Assembly (NCBI GenBank): GCA_003049465.1
Contig: PYSS01000121.1
Coordinates: 1 to 25,000, forward strand
From: Magnaporthiopsis rhizophila
Lineage: Eukaryota > Ascomycota > Sordariomycetes > Magnaporthales > Magnaporthaceae
DNA: 25,000 nt
Reading direction: 5' to 3'
Shown here one piece after another: positions 9,651-19,762 of this stretch. The notes under the pieces are model-generated. The model had not been told where the DNA came from. It worked only from the letters and a program-made list of their open reading frames with translations, and ran no database searches. The translations under genes and the position numbers were made by a program. Each line of letters starts with the position of its first letter. Position 1 is the first letter of the stretch.

Positions 9651-12600
9651 ATGGCACATGCGCCCCTCCTGAGAACAAACACGACGCCCATTTTCCCAGC
9701 GTCCGAGAACGGGGTTCCCAGACTGCAGGGCGCGATGGCTGCGCCGCCGAGGATCAGCCATCTCTCTGGCTCGACCGCCTTCACCTCCACCACCTCTCTT
9801 GCCAGCTTAGCCAGCTCCGCCTCGACCGTCGTGCCCCCGTCCAACGGCCAGGTCGTGGCCACCAACAACATCATCAACCAGCGAGCCGATGCCTCCAGGT
9901 CGCTGTACCAGATATGCGTCTCGCTCAAGCAGCGCCTAGCCCAGGTGCCCGGCTTCGAGCAGTATCTGGCCAAGATGGACGCGCTGGAAGCTCAGAACCC
10001 CGACGGAGGCATTGTCGATTCGGTATGGAGCCTGCTGAGGCTGGGCTCGCCCCTACTATTTATCTACAACCTACTACAACCCGAAAACCCCATCGTCATC
10101 GACGACGCTGGCGCCAGCGACAGGAAGAAGTCCCAGATGTACATCTACAAGTTCGTTGAGGCGGTCAAAAAGGACCTCAACGTGGTCGACATATTTACCA
10201 TCAGCGACTTGACAAAAGATGACACCACGGGGTTTGTCAAGGTATGCCTTTATGTTATTCTTTAGCTTGTTCCCTTCCTTCGCGTCTTCATTCGCATTTA
10301 CCACTCCTGGGTAACCCGACAGCTCTCTTGGCCCCCGCCGCCAATGCTGCTGCTGCGCGCACGCGCGCGCGCGGAACGCCGTCTTGCTAACTCTTGCGTC
10401 TTCCCAACGTGCAGGTGACCACCGTGGTAAACTACGTGCTCGACATCTGCCAAGAACGTGGACTACTAAACCAGACCCAACCCTACCCCGAGGACGACGT
10501 CCTACCCGACGGCAAGGGACAGATGAGCTATCGAGACTACATCGTGAAGGAGCTTGTCGACACGGAACGGAAATACGTGCAGGACTTGGAGAACCTGCAC
10601 GATCTGAAAAAGGCCTTGGAGGAGAAGGGCATCATCCCAGGAGACACGGTCCACCAGATATTCCTCAACATCAATCTTATCCTAAACTTCCAGCGTCGAT
10701 TTCTTATCCGCGTCGAAACGACCAACTCGATGCCTTCGTCGGTCCAGCGGTGGGGTCAGCCCTTTGTCGTCATGGAGGAGAACTTCGACATCTACCAGCC
10801 CTTCATCGCCAACCAGAGGAAGGCTGCCATGGTGGCACAGGCGCACTTTGACAAGATCAGGACCATCGAACACCCCGTGGCCTGTGACTTCAACACCCTG
10901 GATGGCTTTCTTCTGAAGCCAATGCAGAGGCTGGTCAAGTATCCGCTACTGCTCAAGGTATGTTGGCGACCATGGCGTCAGGCTCCCTCCGCCGCCCGCT
11001 GGTCCCTTTACGCGTCTAACTTTTTGTTCCTGCAGGACCTACTCAAAAAGAGCGAGGATGAGGAAGTCAAGGCGGATCTGTCGGCCGGTATCCAGGCCGC
11101 CGAAAGAGCCTTGTCCAAGGCCAACGAGGCCGTCGACCGCGATCTGCTCGATGAGGCCCTCGAGGATCTCAAGTCCAGAGTGGATGACTGGAAGAGTCAT
11201 CAAGTCACCCAGTTCGGCTCTCTGCTCTTACATGGCGTGCACACAGTCCTAACCGGCAAGACCGAGGCGGAGAGAGATGTAAGCACTGTGCGGCCGGTTT
11301 ACGGCTTGAATCTTCTGTCGAGGTGACGATTCCCCCCGCCTCTGGCTTGGTGCTGACGTTGGTTTTTGATACAGTACGAAATTTATTTGTTTGACTGCAT
11401 TTTGCTCTGCTGCAAGGAGATCTCGCCCAACAAAATCAAGGACAAGAAGGACAAGACCAAGTCCACAGGGCCTAAGATCCGGAACAAGAACGCAAAACTG
11501 CAGCTTAAAGGGCGCATTTTCATGACCAACGTCACCGAGATTCTATCGTTCTCCAAGCCAGGTATGTTTGCCGGAACGAGCAAAGGCGCCCCGACAACAT
11601 TCGCTTAGTTCGATCCGGAATGCTGACCGCGGCCCTAGGCTCCTACACGGTCCAAATATGGTGGAAGGGAGATCCCGGAGTGGAAAGCTTTGTTATCAAG
11701 TTCCAGAACGAGGAGACGATGAAGAAGTGGGCGACGGGCCTCGACGCCCAGAGGAAAAAGCAAACGGGGCCCTCCTCGGCGACCAGCCCAGACCAGCCGA
11801 CGCCCGATTTCACCTGGATGCAAGGCCAGACGGGTCTGCAGAACCCTTACGTTCAGGACGACGACGACGAGAACGACGACGACATGGTCCCGCCGCCCCA
11901 ACAAGCTCAGTACGGCACTATGGCCGGCACCATGCCGCGCAACGCCTCCACGTCAAGCCTGCGGGGGAGGTCACAAACGGGCGAGAGCAGTTTGGGCAGA
12001 GTGCCACCGCCACGCTTTCCGATGCCGGCGCCGCCGGCGCCTCTCAGCTTGCAGACGGCGAATGGCCAGCAATCACCCAGCTACAAGGGCGGCGATTCGT
12101 ACTTTTCGCCGGTTTTGGATACCCCCGCGTCCTCGCGGACCAGCACCACGTCGAGCATTTTCCCCGGCAGCGCCAGCTATGCCTTCCCCAAGGCCGGGCA
12201 GCCGTACGCGGGACCGTGGGAAGGAGAGATGAACCGGTATACGGCTCCGGCCATGCCTCGCGCACCGTCCAGAGATGGGTCGTCGCCGGTCGGTGCCTAT
12301 GGCATGGTCAACGGGCGCAATCCCCGCGGGCCCTCGATGCCGGTCATGGCGTCACACAGCGCACAGGCCGCCGCATCTCTGTCTCGCAGCCGCTCCTACA
12401 GCACGCCCGACATTCAGGGGCCCCCGGGCGTCCGCAGGACGCCAGGTGGCAGTCAGAACAACGTACCGGCCGTGCCCGGTATTCCGGCCCACCTCACGCA
12501 CGACCGGCACGACTCCAATATTCCACGTTCGCACTCGGGGAGCCCCGTTAACAACCTGCCGCTCAGGGCGAACACTCAGAGTCCTGGTGTTCAAAGGGAG

Positions 12601-13134
12601 CGCATGCTGCAGCAGGGCAGCAGCTACGGCGGGACTATGGCCCAGTTCCCGTCTCAGCCCATCTATCAGCGCCAGGGCACGCCCGGACCTACTAGCACAC
12701 CCAGCAGCAACCTCGCCCCGGCGCCCCTGAACTTGGATCGCGAGAGGACCGTGTCACCGCCGCTAGCCACGGGGACGCCTGTGCCGCCGAGCGCGGCGTT
12801 TGGCGGGGCTGAGATGACGCTCCCGACCCAGCTCAAGGTCAAGGTCAACTACGACAACGCCAACTACGTGACACTCGTCGCGGCGTACAACATCACCTAC
12901 CAGAGCCTTGTGGACCGCATCGACGCGAAGCTCGCCCGCTTCACCAACAGCGGCGTCAGTCGGGGCAACCTGCGACTGCGGTACCGGGATGACGAGGGCG
13001 ACTTTGTCAGTATCGTGTGCGACGAGGATGTGCAGATGGCCTTTACCGATGGGCGGAACGGCGATAGGGACGTGTACAATGGTGGCGTCGGCGAGGTCGA
13101 GCTGTTTTGCGCAACCGTTGGCGTCGACAATTAG
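9651..13134 (+). CDS. cdc24: Cdc24-type Rho/Cdc42 guanine nucleotide exchange factor
   Basis: Five exons are proposed: 9651-10241, 10415-10957, 11036-11278, 11375-11561 and 11639-13134, for 1,019 residues. Introns (173, 78, 96 and 77 nt) have GTATGC, GTATGT, GTAAGC and GTATGT donors; the first two have clear CTAAC branch sites. Domains in order: a Cdc24 calponin-homology-like region (about 83-225, RSLYQICVSLKQRLAQVPGF), a DH/RhoGEF domain (about 235-415, ending in LKPMQRLVKYPLLLK), a PH domain (about 435-560), a long Pro/Ser-rich linker, and a C-terminal PB1 domain (about 919-1017). The PB1 carries an acidic OPCA-type motif (YRDDEGDFVSIVCDEDVQM), the face that binds the scaffold Bem1. Cdc24 activates Cdc42 at sites of polarised growth and, in fungi, supports NADPH-oxidase signalling. 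The ATG at 9651 is the first in frame; one at 9735 is an alternative. Confidence 0.95.
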
Positions 13135-14171
13135 CAGGGTCTTTCTTTATCCTCGTCTGAGCCTCCCTGCCTGCCGCCGCGCGTTGCCACTAGTCGCCTC
13201 GGGCCTCCATCATCCTGTCGCCCCTTCCATCCGCGCTCCAGTACAATTGAGATCCAGCATACTCATTGCATACACCACCGGCGTCTGGCTTGTCGTTTCC
13301 CGCTTCCTTACAAACTTTTAAATACCACCCACCATTTTGCTCCCTTTTCTCCCCTCTCGATCCATACCCCATTCTCCCCCAGGCGGCGTCACATCTCATC
13401 TCTTCGCAACATTGGGCGGGCTCTTTTAGATGGTTTCGCCCTCGCCACCCTCTTCTTTCCCAGCATTCAAGGGAGATTTCGCCAACTCTGCATACAGATA
13501 CCAAAAACTGGATTCTCGCGTGGTTTTGTCTGAGCATTTCGTTTTCTCGTTGTGCCTTGGCTGGTGTTTTTCCGTCCTCGTTTTCCCCTGGCTTCTTCTG
13601 ACTTGTCCCCTTGACCACTTATAGATCACATGTGCGGGCGAGACGTGATATTTTTGGTGTCTCTCCCCCGTCGGGATGCATTTCCCATGCGCCCCCTTCT
13701 ATATATCCTTGGCTAACCCCCACCTATAACCTGCCCTACCCAGGTATTCTTATTCTTGTCGACGGCAAGCCTATTTGTACTGAAACTGATTCTACTTTTT
13801 TTCTATGTCTCTCTTCTTTTCTTCTGCCTGCCTTCATCTTCCTTTGTTTGCCGTATGGAAGTCTCATGTTTTTTTTTTTTTTTTCTTGGAGATACCTGAC
13901 CTCGGAACACTCGTTGCCCTTGTGGGCGTGCTTGAATTTGAAATCAAGATAGGTTCTAACGACGTGCTGTCACAATCTGTATATCTGCGAGCCGTTGGAG
14001 CTGCCCATAGTAATAGCTGCTCCCCCCATGGATGTTCTTCTTCTTTTTTCTTTTCTTTTTTTGATGAAGCAACGCAACACTGTCCGCGTGTGAGGGCGTA
14101 GACAAGGAAATTAAACAGACAGACAGACAGACTTCTGGCACTTGGGTCCCCACAGTGGCCGCCACCGCCGT
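13135..14171. other. Intergenic between convergent genes
   Basis: 3' flanks of cdc24 and of the leftward cysteine-rich gene. The DNA is pyrimidine-rich, with T tracts at about 13869-13885 and 14040-14060 and a short (CAGA)n run at 14115-14132. No gene is supported. Confidence 0.6.
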
Positions 14172-14486
14172 CTAGCAGGTGCAGTAGACGGACGGGCCCT
14201 GCTCGACGCAGCAGGCGTCGCGGCACGTCGCGCTCTCCTCCCACTGGTTCAGCGAGTTGCAGACGCAGACGGTCTGCCCCCCGAAGCAAGCGAACATGCC
14301 CGGCCGGTCGCACGGCGCGCCGGCCCACTGCCTGGCTTCGAGGGGATTGCTGCTGTTGGTGATGGTGGTGGAGGAGTCGGAGGAGGAGTCGGGCTGCTGC
14401 TGGCGGTTGCTGGCGGGTGGCGTGGCGAGCGCGGCGGCGTGCGGGATCGCGGCGGCGGCGGCTAGGGCGAGGATTGAGAGGAGCAT
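14172..14486 (-). CDS. Small secreted cysteine-rich protein
   Basis: A single-exon frame of 104 residues with an ATG start. Residues 1 to about 20 form a signal peptide (MLLSILALAAAAAIPHAAAL). A Ser/Thr/Asn-rich spacer follows, ending in PLEAR, a possible Kex2-type processing region. The C-terminal 48 residues hold nine cysteines, ending in C-x3-CC-x8-C-x-C at the stop codon (CRDACCVEQGPSVYCTC). The size and cysteine density fit an apoplastic effector or other secreted disulfide-rich peptide, but I do not recognise a named family. A TATAAAA box lies about 190 nt upstream. A decayed relative with the same terminal cysteine spacing lies near 22.1 kb. Nine cysteines leave one unpaired, or suggest a dimer. 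Confidence 0.8.
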   Translation of the reverse strand: MLLSILALAAAAAIPHAAALATPPASNRQQQPDSSSDSSTTITNSSNPLEARQWAGAPCDRPGMFACFGGQTVCVCNSLNQWEESATCRDACCVEQGPSVYCTC

Positions 14487-14672
14487 TGCTGGCTGGGTAG
14501 GTCTAAGTATGGTAGGTGGTTTTTTTTTTGGTGAAGATTTTGTGAGTTTTGAGTGATGTTGCTGCTGTTGTTGCTGTTGCTGTTTGGCGTTTTTGTATGC
14601 TGTTCATGCTAGGGTAGGGAGGGGAGAATGGATGTAGGTCGTCGTCGTTTGGGGCGGTCGAGGCTGGCTTGA

Positions 14673-14679
14673 TTTTATA
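14673..14679 (-). promoter_or_regulatory. TATA box of the small cysteine-rich gene
   Basis: TATAAAA on the minus strand, roughly 187 nt before the ATG at 14486. This leaves room for a leader of about 150 nt that is CAA/CAG-repeat rich. A strong TATA box fits a regulated rather than housekeeping gene. Confidence 0.5.
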
Positions 14680-15391
14680 CACCGGGCGTCTTTTGGTAGA
14701 TGGGCCGATGCGCTGACTGATTCCCGCTTCTCTAAAAAGAGACAAAGGTTTGCAGTCCAGACCGATATTACGACCTGTTTTCGGTCTTTACTATAATCCT
14801 ATCGCTTGCATGCACGGCTGTGAGTCGCTTACAAGTGATGGTCCTGATGTCAAGACATCGGTCACCGACTCGGCCCGGGACTTAGCCGCCTTCCAAAGGC
14901 CAGAACGATGCGCGCGATGTCCCATTTTTTTTTTCTTTTTCGGACTGGCCCGGACATGCATCACCCGACACGGAGTGTGTGTTGTGCGCTTTGACCGCGC
15001 GATATTCAGCCATGCTCTGCTCCCTAGTTTTGCACACCTCGGGGGAAAGTTGCAAAGCATATCTTTGACAGGCAGGTGTTTCTGCTATGGCTTGAGAATG
15101 CATGCGCTCTACACACAAAACTGAACTACCTAAGGTAGGTAGCTAGGTGGATGTTTTGCCTTGCCGGCAGAACCCTAGCTGCGTGAACTGGTCCGCCTTC
15201 ACCCTCCGACACTTGTGAATCGCACAGAAAGTCGGCCATTGCCTTATGGACAAGTCTCCGAACGCGGTAGCCGTTTCAATGCATTCAATACTTCGTCAAG
15301 GCAGCATCGGCGGAGGGTGCCAGTCCGGATCGAGCGATGGTATTTGTTTAGATAGCTCTTCTAACCATTACAGACATGCCCTGAGATTTGC
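14680..15391. other. Intergenic
   Basis: No supported gene. The stretch holds a palindromic motif, CTACCTAAGGTAG with flanking TAGGTAGCTAGGT, at 15126-15147, and a T tract at about 14924-14940. The 124-codon frame at 14750-15124 translates the T tract and has no domain. Confidence 0.55.
15126..15147. repeat. Palindromic CCTA/TAGG motif
   Basis: CTACCTAAGGTAG is a perfect palindrome around a central A, followed by further TAGGTAGCTAGGT. Similar motifs occur at 601-618 and about 5058, 6151, 7305-7320, 7677 and 14498-14518, always outside genes. Confidence 0.6.
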
Positions 15392-15787
15392 CTACTTCTT
15401 TTTCCTCCCTCCCATCTTCTGCTGCATTCTTGACAGGTGGTGGTTGATGGTATTGGCCTTTTTGACCGTCTGCTGGGGGCCGTCGGCGCAGTCCCGAAGC
15501 TGCTGCTCGAGCGCGAGGCAGCCCGCGGCAGTGTATCCTGCCGAGGCCCAGCATGCTGCGGCAGGGGGACGATGTCGGCTCTCAGCGTCCTGTCCACACA
15601 TGACAGGTGAGGGGTTGACGGCAGGGGCAGAAAAAGGGGGAAGGCAGTAGGCTGCCGTGGAGAATAACATACCCAGGACGGACTGCATGACGGTGAGACA
15701 AGGGTTGACTTCTTTCTGGGTCGGGTTGCGGACGCGCAGGACGCGCAGTGGCGGGAGCTTGATGGGGTTTTTGACCGTCGACGACAT
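15392..15787 (-). CDS. mrp10: Mitochondrial small-subunit ribosomal protein Mrp10 (mS37, CHCH domain)
   Basis: Two exons, 15787-15673 and 15555-15392, joined across a 117-nt intron (donor GTATGT, acceptor CCGCAG), give 92 residues. The N-terminus has the family's basic stretch (KLPPLRVLRVRNP). Cysteines are spaced C-x9-C-x10-C-x9-C (NPC, ACW, AGC, RDC), the twin CX9C pattern of CHCH proteins imported by the Mia40 relay. The intron interrupts the first CX9C pair, one residue before its second Cys; the joined text reads VLACWASAGY, as in known Mrp10 proteins. The C-terminus is basic (GGRKKK). The protein is a component of the mitochondrial ribosome. It shares a divergent promoter with the gene at 16476. 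Confidence 0.92.
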   Translation of the reverse strand: MSSTVKNPIKLPPLRVLRVRNPTQKEVNPCLTVMQSVLGMLFSTAAYCLPPFSAPAVNPSPVMCGQDAESRHRPPAAACWASAGYTAAGCLALEQQLRDCADGPQQTVKKANTINHHLSRMQQKMGGRKKK

Positions 15788-16475
15788 GGTTGGCGACGGC
15801 GGGATGGACGGCGAGGAGGCGGTTTGGGGAGATAAGAGTCTATGGTTAGGTTCCTGCGAGCATGTCACATGCCTCTCCACCAACGACCAGGCGCCTAACG
15901 CTGGCTGGTGATGGCGGGCAGAAATTTTGACGGAGCGCTGTGAGATCACGTGCCGTCGTTGCTTTGCGTTTTGCGGCTGCAGCTGTGCTCCGGCAGCTGA
16001 GGCGGGAGCTACGTAAGGCAGGCGGGGCTGTTGCGTCGACCGGGTCGTGGTTGCCAAATTCGTCGGAGCTGGGCGAGCTGGGCTCAATCTCAACGGTGGG
16101 GCCGTGTTTGATTGGCCAACCAACCTCTGATGTAAACAAAAAATTTGGGTGGCGATAGGCGGCAGGCAGTTCGCGCTCGCAGCCAAGCTCAAGCTGCAGG
16201 GTTCATCTTCTCGACGCGCCGTCCTCGGCCTCGATTCCCACCCACTCCAACACACCACAACCACGAACAACCACCAGACGCCATTTGCAAACTTCTTACC
16301 CCTTGCGCCACCCACGACTTCGGAATTTTGCAGCTTTGCGTATCTTGGTTCGTTCTCATCTTCTGGTTTGTAGTTCAGTGGTCGTGTTGTACCGCCGTGA
16401 TCGACGCCTTTTCACCTCATCGCAACCCTTCGCGTCTTGCTGCCACTTCAGCTTCGCCTCGGCAAATGCAGCAGT
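15788..16475. promoter_or_regulatory. Divergent promoter with CCAAT and E-box elements
   Basis: 688 bp separate the start codons of mrp10 (-) and the large nuclear-type gene (+). A CACGTG E-box lies at 15947-15952. An ATTGG (inverted CCAAT) at 16111-16115 forms part of the palindrome TTGGCCAA. CCAAT boxes bind the HAP/NF-Y complex, a common regulator of fungal mitochondrial genes. No TATA box is evident, as expected for housekeeping genes. Confidence 0.45.
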
Positions 16476-19400
16476 ATGGCCTCCAATCCGACGATGGAGG
16501 CCTTCGAGCGCGCGCTCGCGCACACCCTTTCCAAGGAGGCAGAGCAGCATCAATCACCACGGGCGGCAGAGAATGCTACCTGGTCAGCCCAACATCCCGA
16601 GTCTCCTCGTGAGAACCTCCTCACTTTTTCGTCACCGCGCCAGCAGAGCCCCAAGCCTGCCCAACAGCAACAGCTCTCGAGAACACAGCCATTCGCCTTT
16701 GCTGGCACGCTACCTGCTATCCAGCATCCAGAGCTCGACGTTTTCTCTGACAGGCGCGTCGCAGAGTACGCTTTTAGCCCCTTCCCCCAGAATATCCTCT
16801 GCTGCCCCGTTTGCCGTGGCTGAGGCGCGTACTGACTGTGGATGGCATTTGCTTCAGCCTCTATTCGTCGCCGGCTATTTTCGTCCCACAGCCGTGCCCA
16901 GACCTTATTCGATCTTGGGACCATATCCTCGTCGGCACCAACAACGGCCGTGAAGTGTACAAGCGCGCCGGAATCGCCTCCTCTCGCGTCCCCGCCAAGC
17001 GCATCACCGAGGACGCCACGACTGAGCATGAGCTGTTTGCTGCACAGATGGGCCCACGCAAGATGGTGCGCACCTCCTGGAAGCAACCGCAGCTCGGCTC
17101 GAACCAGCAGCTCTTCGACACTCGAGCAATGCTACATTTTGGCCTAGAAATGGCCGCCCGTGACATCATGATCGCCCGCGATGGCATTTCTCGACACTAC
17201 GGCTGGCTCGCCCGAAACAACCTAGAATACCCCCTCGACATCAAGAACCACACCTGGACCGGCTCCCTCGAGTACGAGGTCATGACCATTCTTCCCCGCA
17301 AAAGATTCTCGAACCGCGAGTTCAAGATTCGCCTTGAAGAGCGCATCTACGGCGAAGTCCACGGCGGCGTCCCTGATGATCGTGCTGCTCGTGTCAGGAA
17401 GATCGCGCCTATCCGCCGCCGTCAGACACTGGCGAAGTGCCCCGATCTCTCTACCATTTCTGAGCGCAGCGAGCCGCCCTCTTCTCCTGTTCGTCCCCGC
17501 ACCAAGTTTGCGCCGCTGAACACGTCGCCTATCAAGCTTGGGCCTCTAAATTCTTCGCCTGCCAAGCTGCTTCTTGGTTCCTACATCGAGTCGACTCCGA
17601 GGAAGTCCCCGTCGCCGCGAAAGGCTTTGTCGCCGTTTGAGTTTTCGTTCTCGTCACCATCTCCAGCCAATGGTATTTCAGCGTCGACGCCTGCGAAGAA
17701 ATTCTCTCTCATCAAGTCTGCTGCCATGTGGCGCACACCCGATATCTTCGCCTCGACCCCCAAGGCAGTTGCTCTCTCAGGCTCGCCACCACGGAGTGCG
17801 CCGTTCTCGCCATCCATCATCTTTGACAACTCCGCTGTCGACTGTTCGCCTGCCAAGTCCAGACGCTCTTCTACGGGTTCTTCTCACCGCGGTTCACGCC
17901 GATCTCTGACTACCAGTCGTCTGCTCGCCATCTCAGAGCTTGCCCGGTCTCCAGCATTGCCCAGGGTTTCCTTTGGCCCGTCCGACCAGACTGTTACCCT
18001 CGCCCAGAGCTCCGTTGCCGACGTCACTATGGCAAGTGCCCCTCCACTGGAAGAATCTGCCGTCGATGCGACGCCCTACCTTACCGCAGACTCCATGCAA
18101 GCCGCCAGCAATCTTGTTGAGCCTCCCCTCGTCACCCACGACCGCGAGTTTGTTGCGCCCGCAGATGCCGAGGCCGACCTTGTCGTGCCCGCAAATGCCG
18201 AGGCCAGCTCCGCCGCGCCCGCGTATGCCGAGGCCAGCTTTGTCGTGCCCGCGAACGCCGAGGCCAGCTCTGCCGCGCCCGCATCCGAACATGACGACGA
18301 GACAAAGCGCATCGAGGCCACAAGCGAGCAGGCATCAATCCACGTCGATCTGCGCACAAACCTCGATATCTTTGGGGCGCACCGAGACGTTCCTGCTAGT
18401 ATGATGCAGATGGATGATGTCGACATGGTAGAGGAGGCTACCCCGTCGCCCGAGAAGCAGGCAAACATGGACGAGGATGTGGCCGACGACGAATTCACCA
18501 GCGTCATCAATCACAGCAACATCAATGACACCATATCGCTCAATCTTGGCGTCGCGCAGGCCAGCTCGGGCCAGCCCAGCGATGGTGTCGCTGGCCAGGG
18601 AGAAGACGCCGATGAAGATCGCGAGGAGCTCCAGCAGTTTCTCAACCGGCACTGGGCGCAGGCCAAGAGTGCCACGAAGCTCAAGCGCCGGTCCGGCTCG
18701 CTGGGACTGGCCACGTCAGTCACTGGGTCGCCGATGCCGCGGAGCGAGGCGGCAGCAGACAACGAGACCATGGGAAAGCGCATGCCGTTGGGGATTAAGG
18801 ATCCCAACATGAGCCCGAGCCCTGCCAAGAAGCGCAAGGCGGCCGACTCGGACGATGATGAGCCGAGCGGAGGAAGAAGCCTCCTGGAGGCACCGGCCCT
18901 GGACGACCATTCCCCGCCGAGGCCCAAGAGACGCCGCCGCAACGTCGAGGCGGACTCGGATGGTGTCCTGAACCCTGTGTTTCAGCAGCAGGCGGCACAG
19001 GGAGAGCCCCGTGAACTGCGGCGCAGCACGCGGGCCAGCGCCCGCCGGAACCTCGTCGCGGCTGGACCGTCGGCCAACAGCACGGCCATGTCCAAGGTGC
19101 CCGTCAAGCTTCCTGGCTCGCTTGTCGGTGACGGTACCGACAGCAGCTTCGGCAGCAGTCTGAGTGCCGCTCGCAACGAGGAGCGACGACTGGCAGCGGC
19201 GACGCGCGCCAACACGAGGAAGAACCGAGCGGGCGCGCTTCCTGCCGGGCAGTTGCTGGCCCTCAAGGCGAAGCAGAAGACGCCGCCGGCTGGCGAGGAG
19301 AGCGGAGACGAGGGCCCCCGGGCCAAGAAGCGAACCAAGACGGGCATGACTAAGAGCGTCCGCTGGGATTCGGTTCTGGCCAGATACCAGGACGACGCGC

Positions 19401-19762
19401 CGGTCAAAAGGACCAGCGCCGCCGCCCCCTCTGGCCCTCCTCCGCCCGGCATCACGGCTAGTCGGGTGAAGAAGCCGGCTGCGCGCGCGACGGCGCCAGC
19501 CGGCACACCCGTCGTGAGAAGATCGTCGGCTCAATTGGCCGCGGCTTCGGCCAAGATGGCGGCGTTGGTCTCGCCCCCCTCGGCTCCCTCCCCTGTCGCC
19601 GCCGCCGCCGTCCCATTGGTGGCCCGAAGGACCTCGGCTCAATTGGCCGCGGCCTCGGCCGCCAAGAAGATGGCGGTGGCGGCGGCGTCCGTCGCAGCCC
19701 CTGTGGCTCGGCGGACGCGGATCGCGACGCCGGTGCCCAAGAAGCGGGCCACGAGGGCCTAG
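16476..19762 (+). CDS. Large low-complexity, probably nuclear protein of unknown function
   Basis: Two exons, 16476-16765 and 16858-19762, give 1,064 residues. The 92-nt intron has donor GTACGC, a TACTGAC branch site and acceptor TTCAG. A shorter intron starting at GTTTGC would break the frame. The most globular part is near residues 160-270 (includes SRHYGWLARNNLEYPLDIKN). The rest is Ser/Pro-, Ala- and charge-rich. It contains many S/T-P sites, a four-copy 10-residue repeat (18158-18277), NLS-like clusters (AKKRK, PKRRRR), and a duplicated SAQLAAASA segment near the C-terminus. KSVRW at about residues 929-933 fits the RVxF-type docking consensus for protein phosphatase 1. I do not recognise the family. 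A chromatin or cell-cycle scaffold is a guess from composition only. Confidence 0.8.
18158..18277 (+). repeat. 30-bp coding minisatellite, four copies
   Basis: Four in-frame 10-residue units starting PADAEADLVV, PANAEASSAA, PAYAEASFVV and PANAEASSAA, with a degenerate fifth (PASEH). Alternating VV and AA ends give a 60-bp higher-order period, as expected if a dimer was duplicated. Confidence 0.9.
19516..19675 (+). repeat. Internal duplication near the C-terminus
   Basis: The segment RRSSAQLAAASA (from about 19516) recurs as RRTSAQLAAASA (from about 19625). The DNA core CTCAATTGGCCGCGGC is identical in both copies, separated by an Ala/Pro/Ser-rich spacer. A third, weaker basic start (ARRTR) follows. 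Confidence 0.8.

Noticed and set aside
8864..9973. 369-codon minus-strand frame
   Set aside because: Antisense to the cdc24 leader and first exon. It translates a homopolymer run as Phe and shows no recognisable domain.
16766..16823. Continuation of exon 1 of the large gene to a stop at 16823
   Set aside because: It would give only a short protein. A GTACGC donor at 16766 with a good branch site joins in frame to the long downstream exon.
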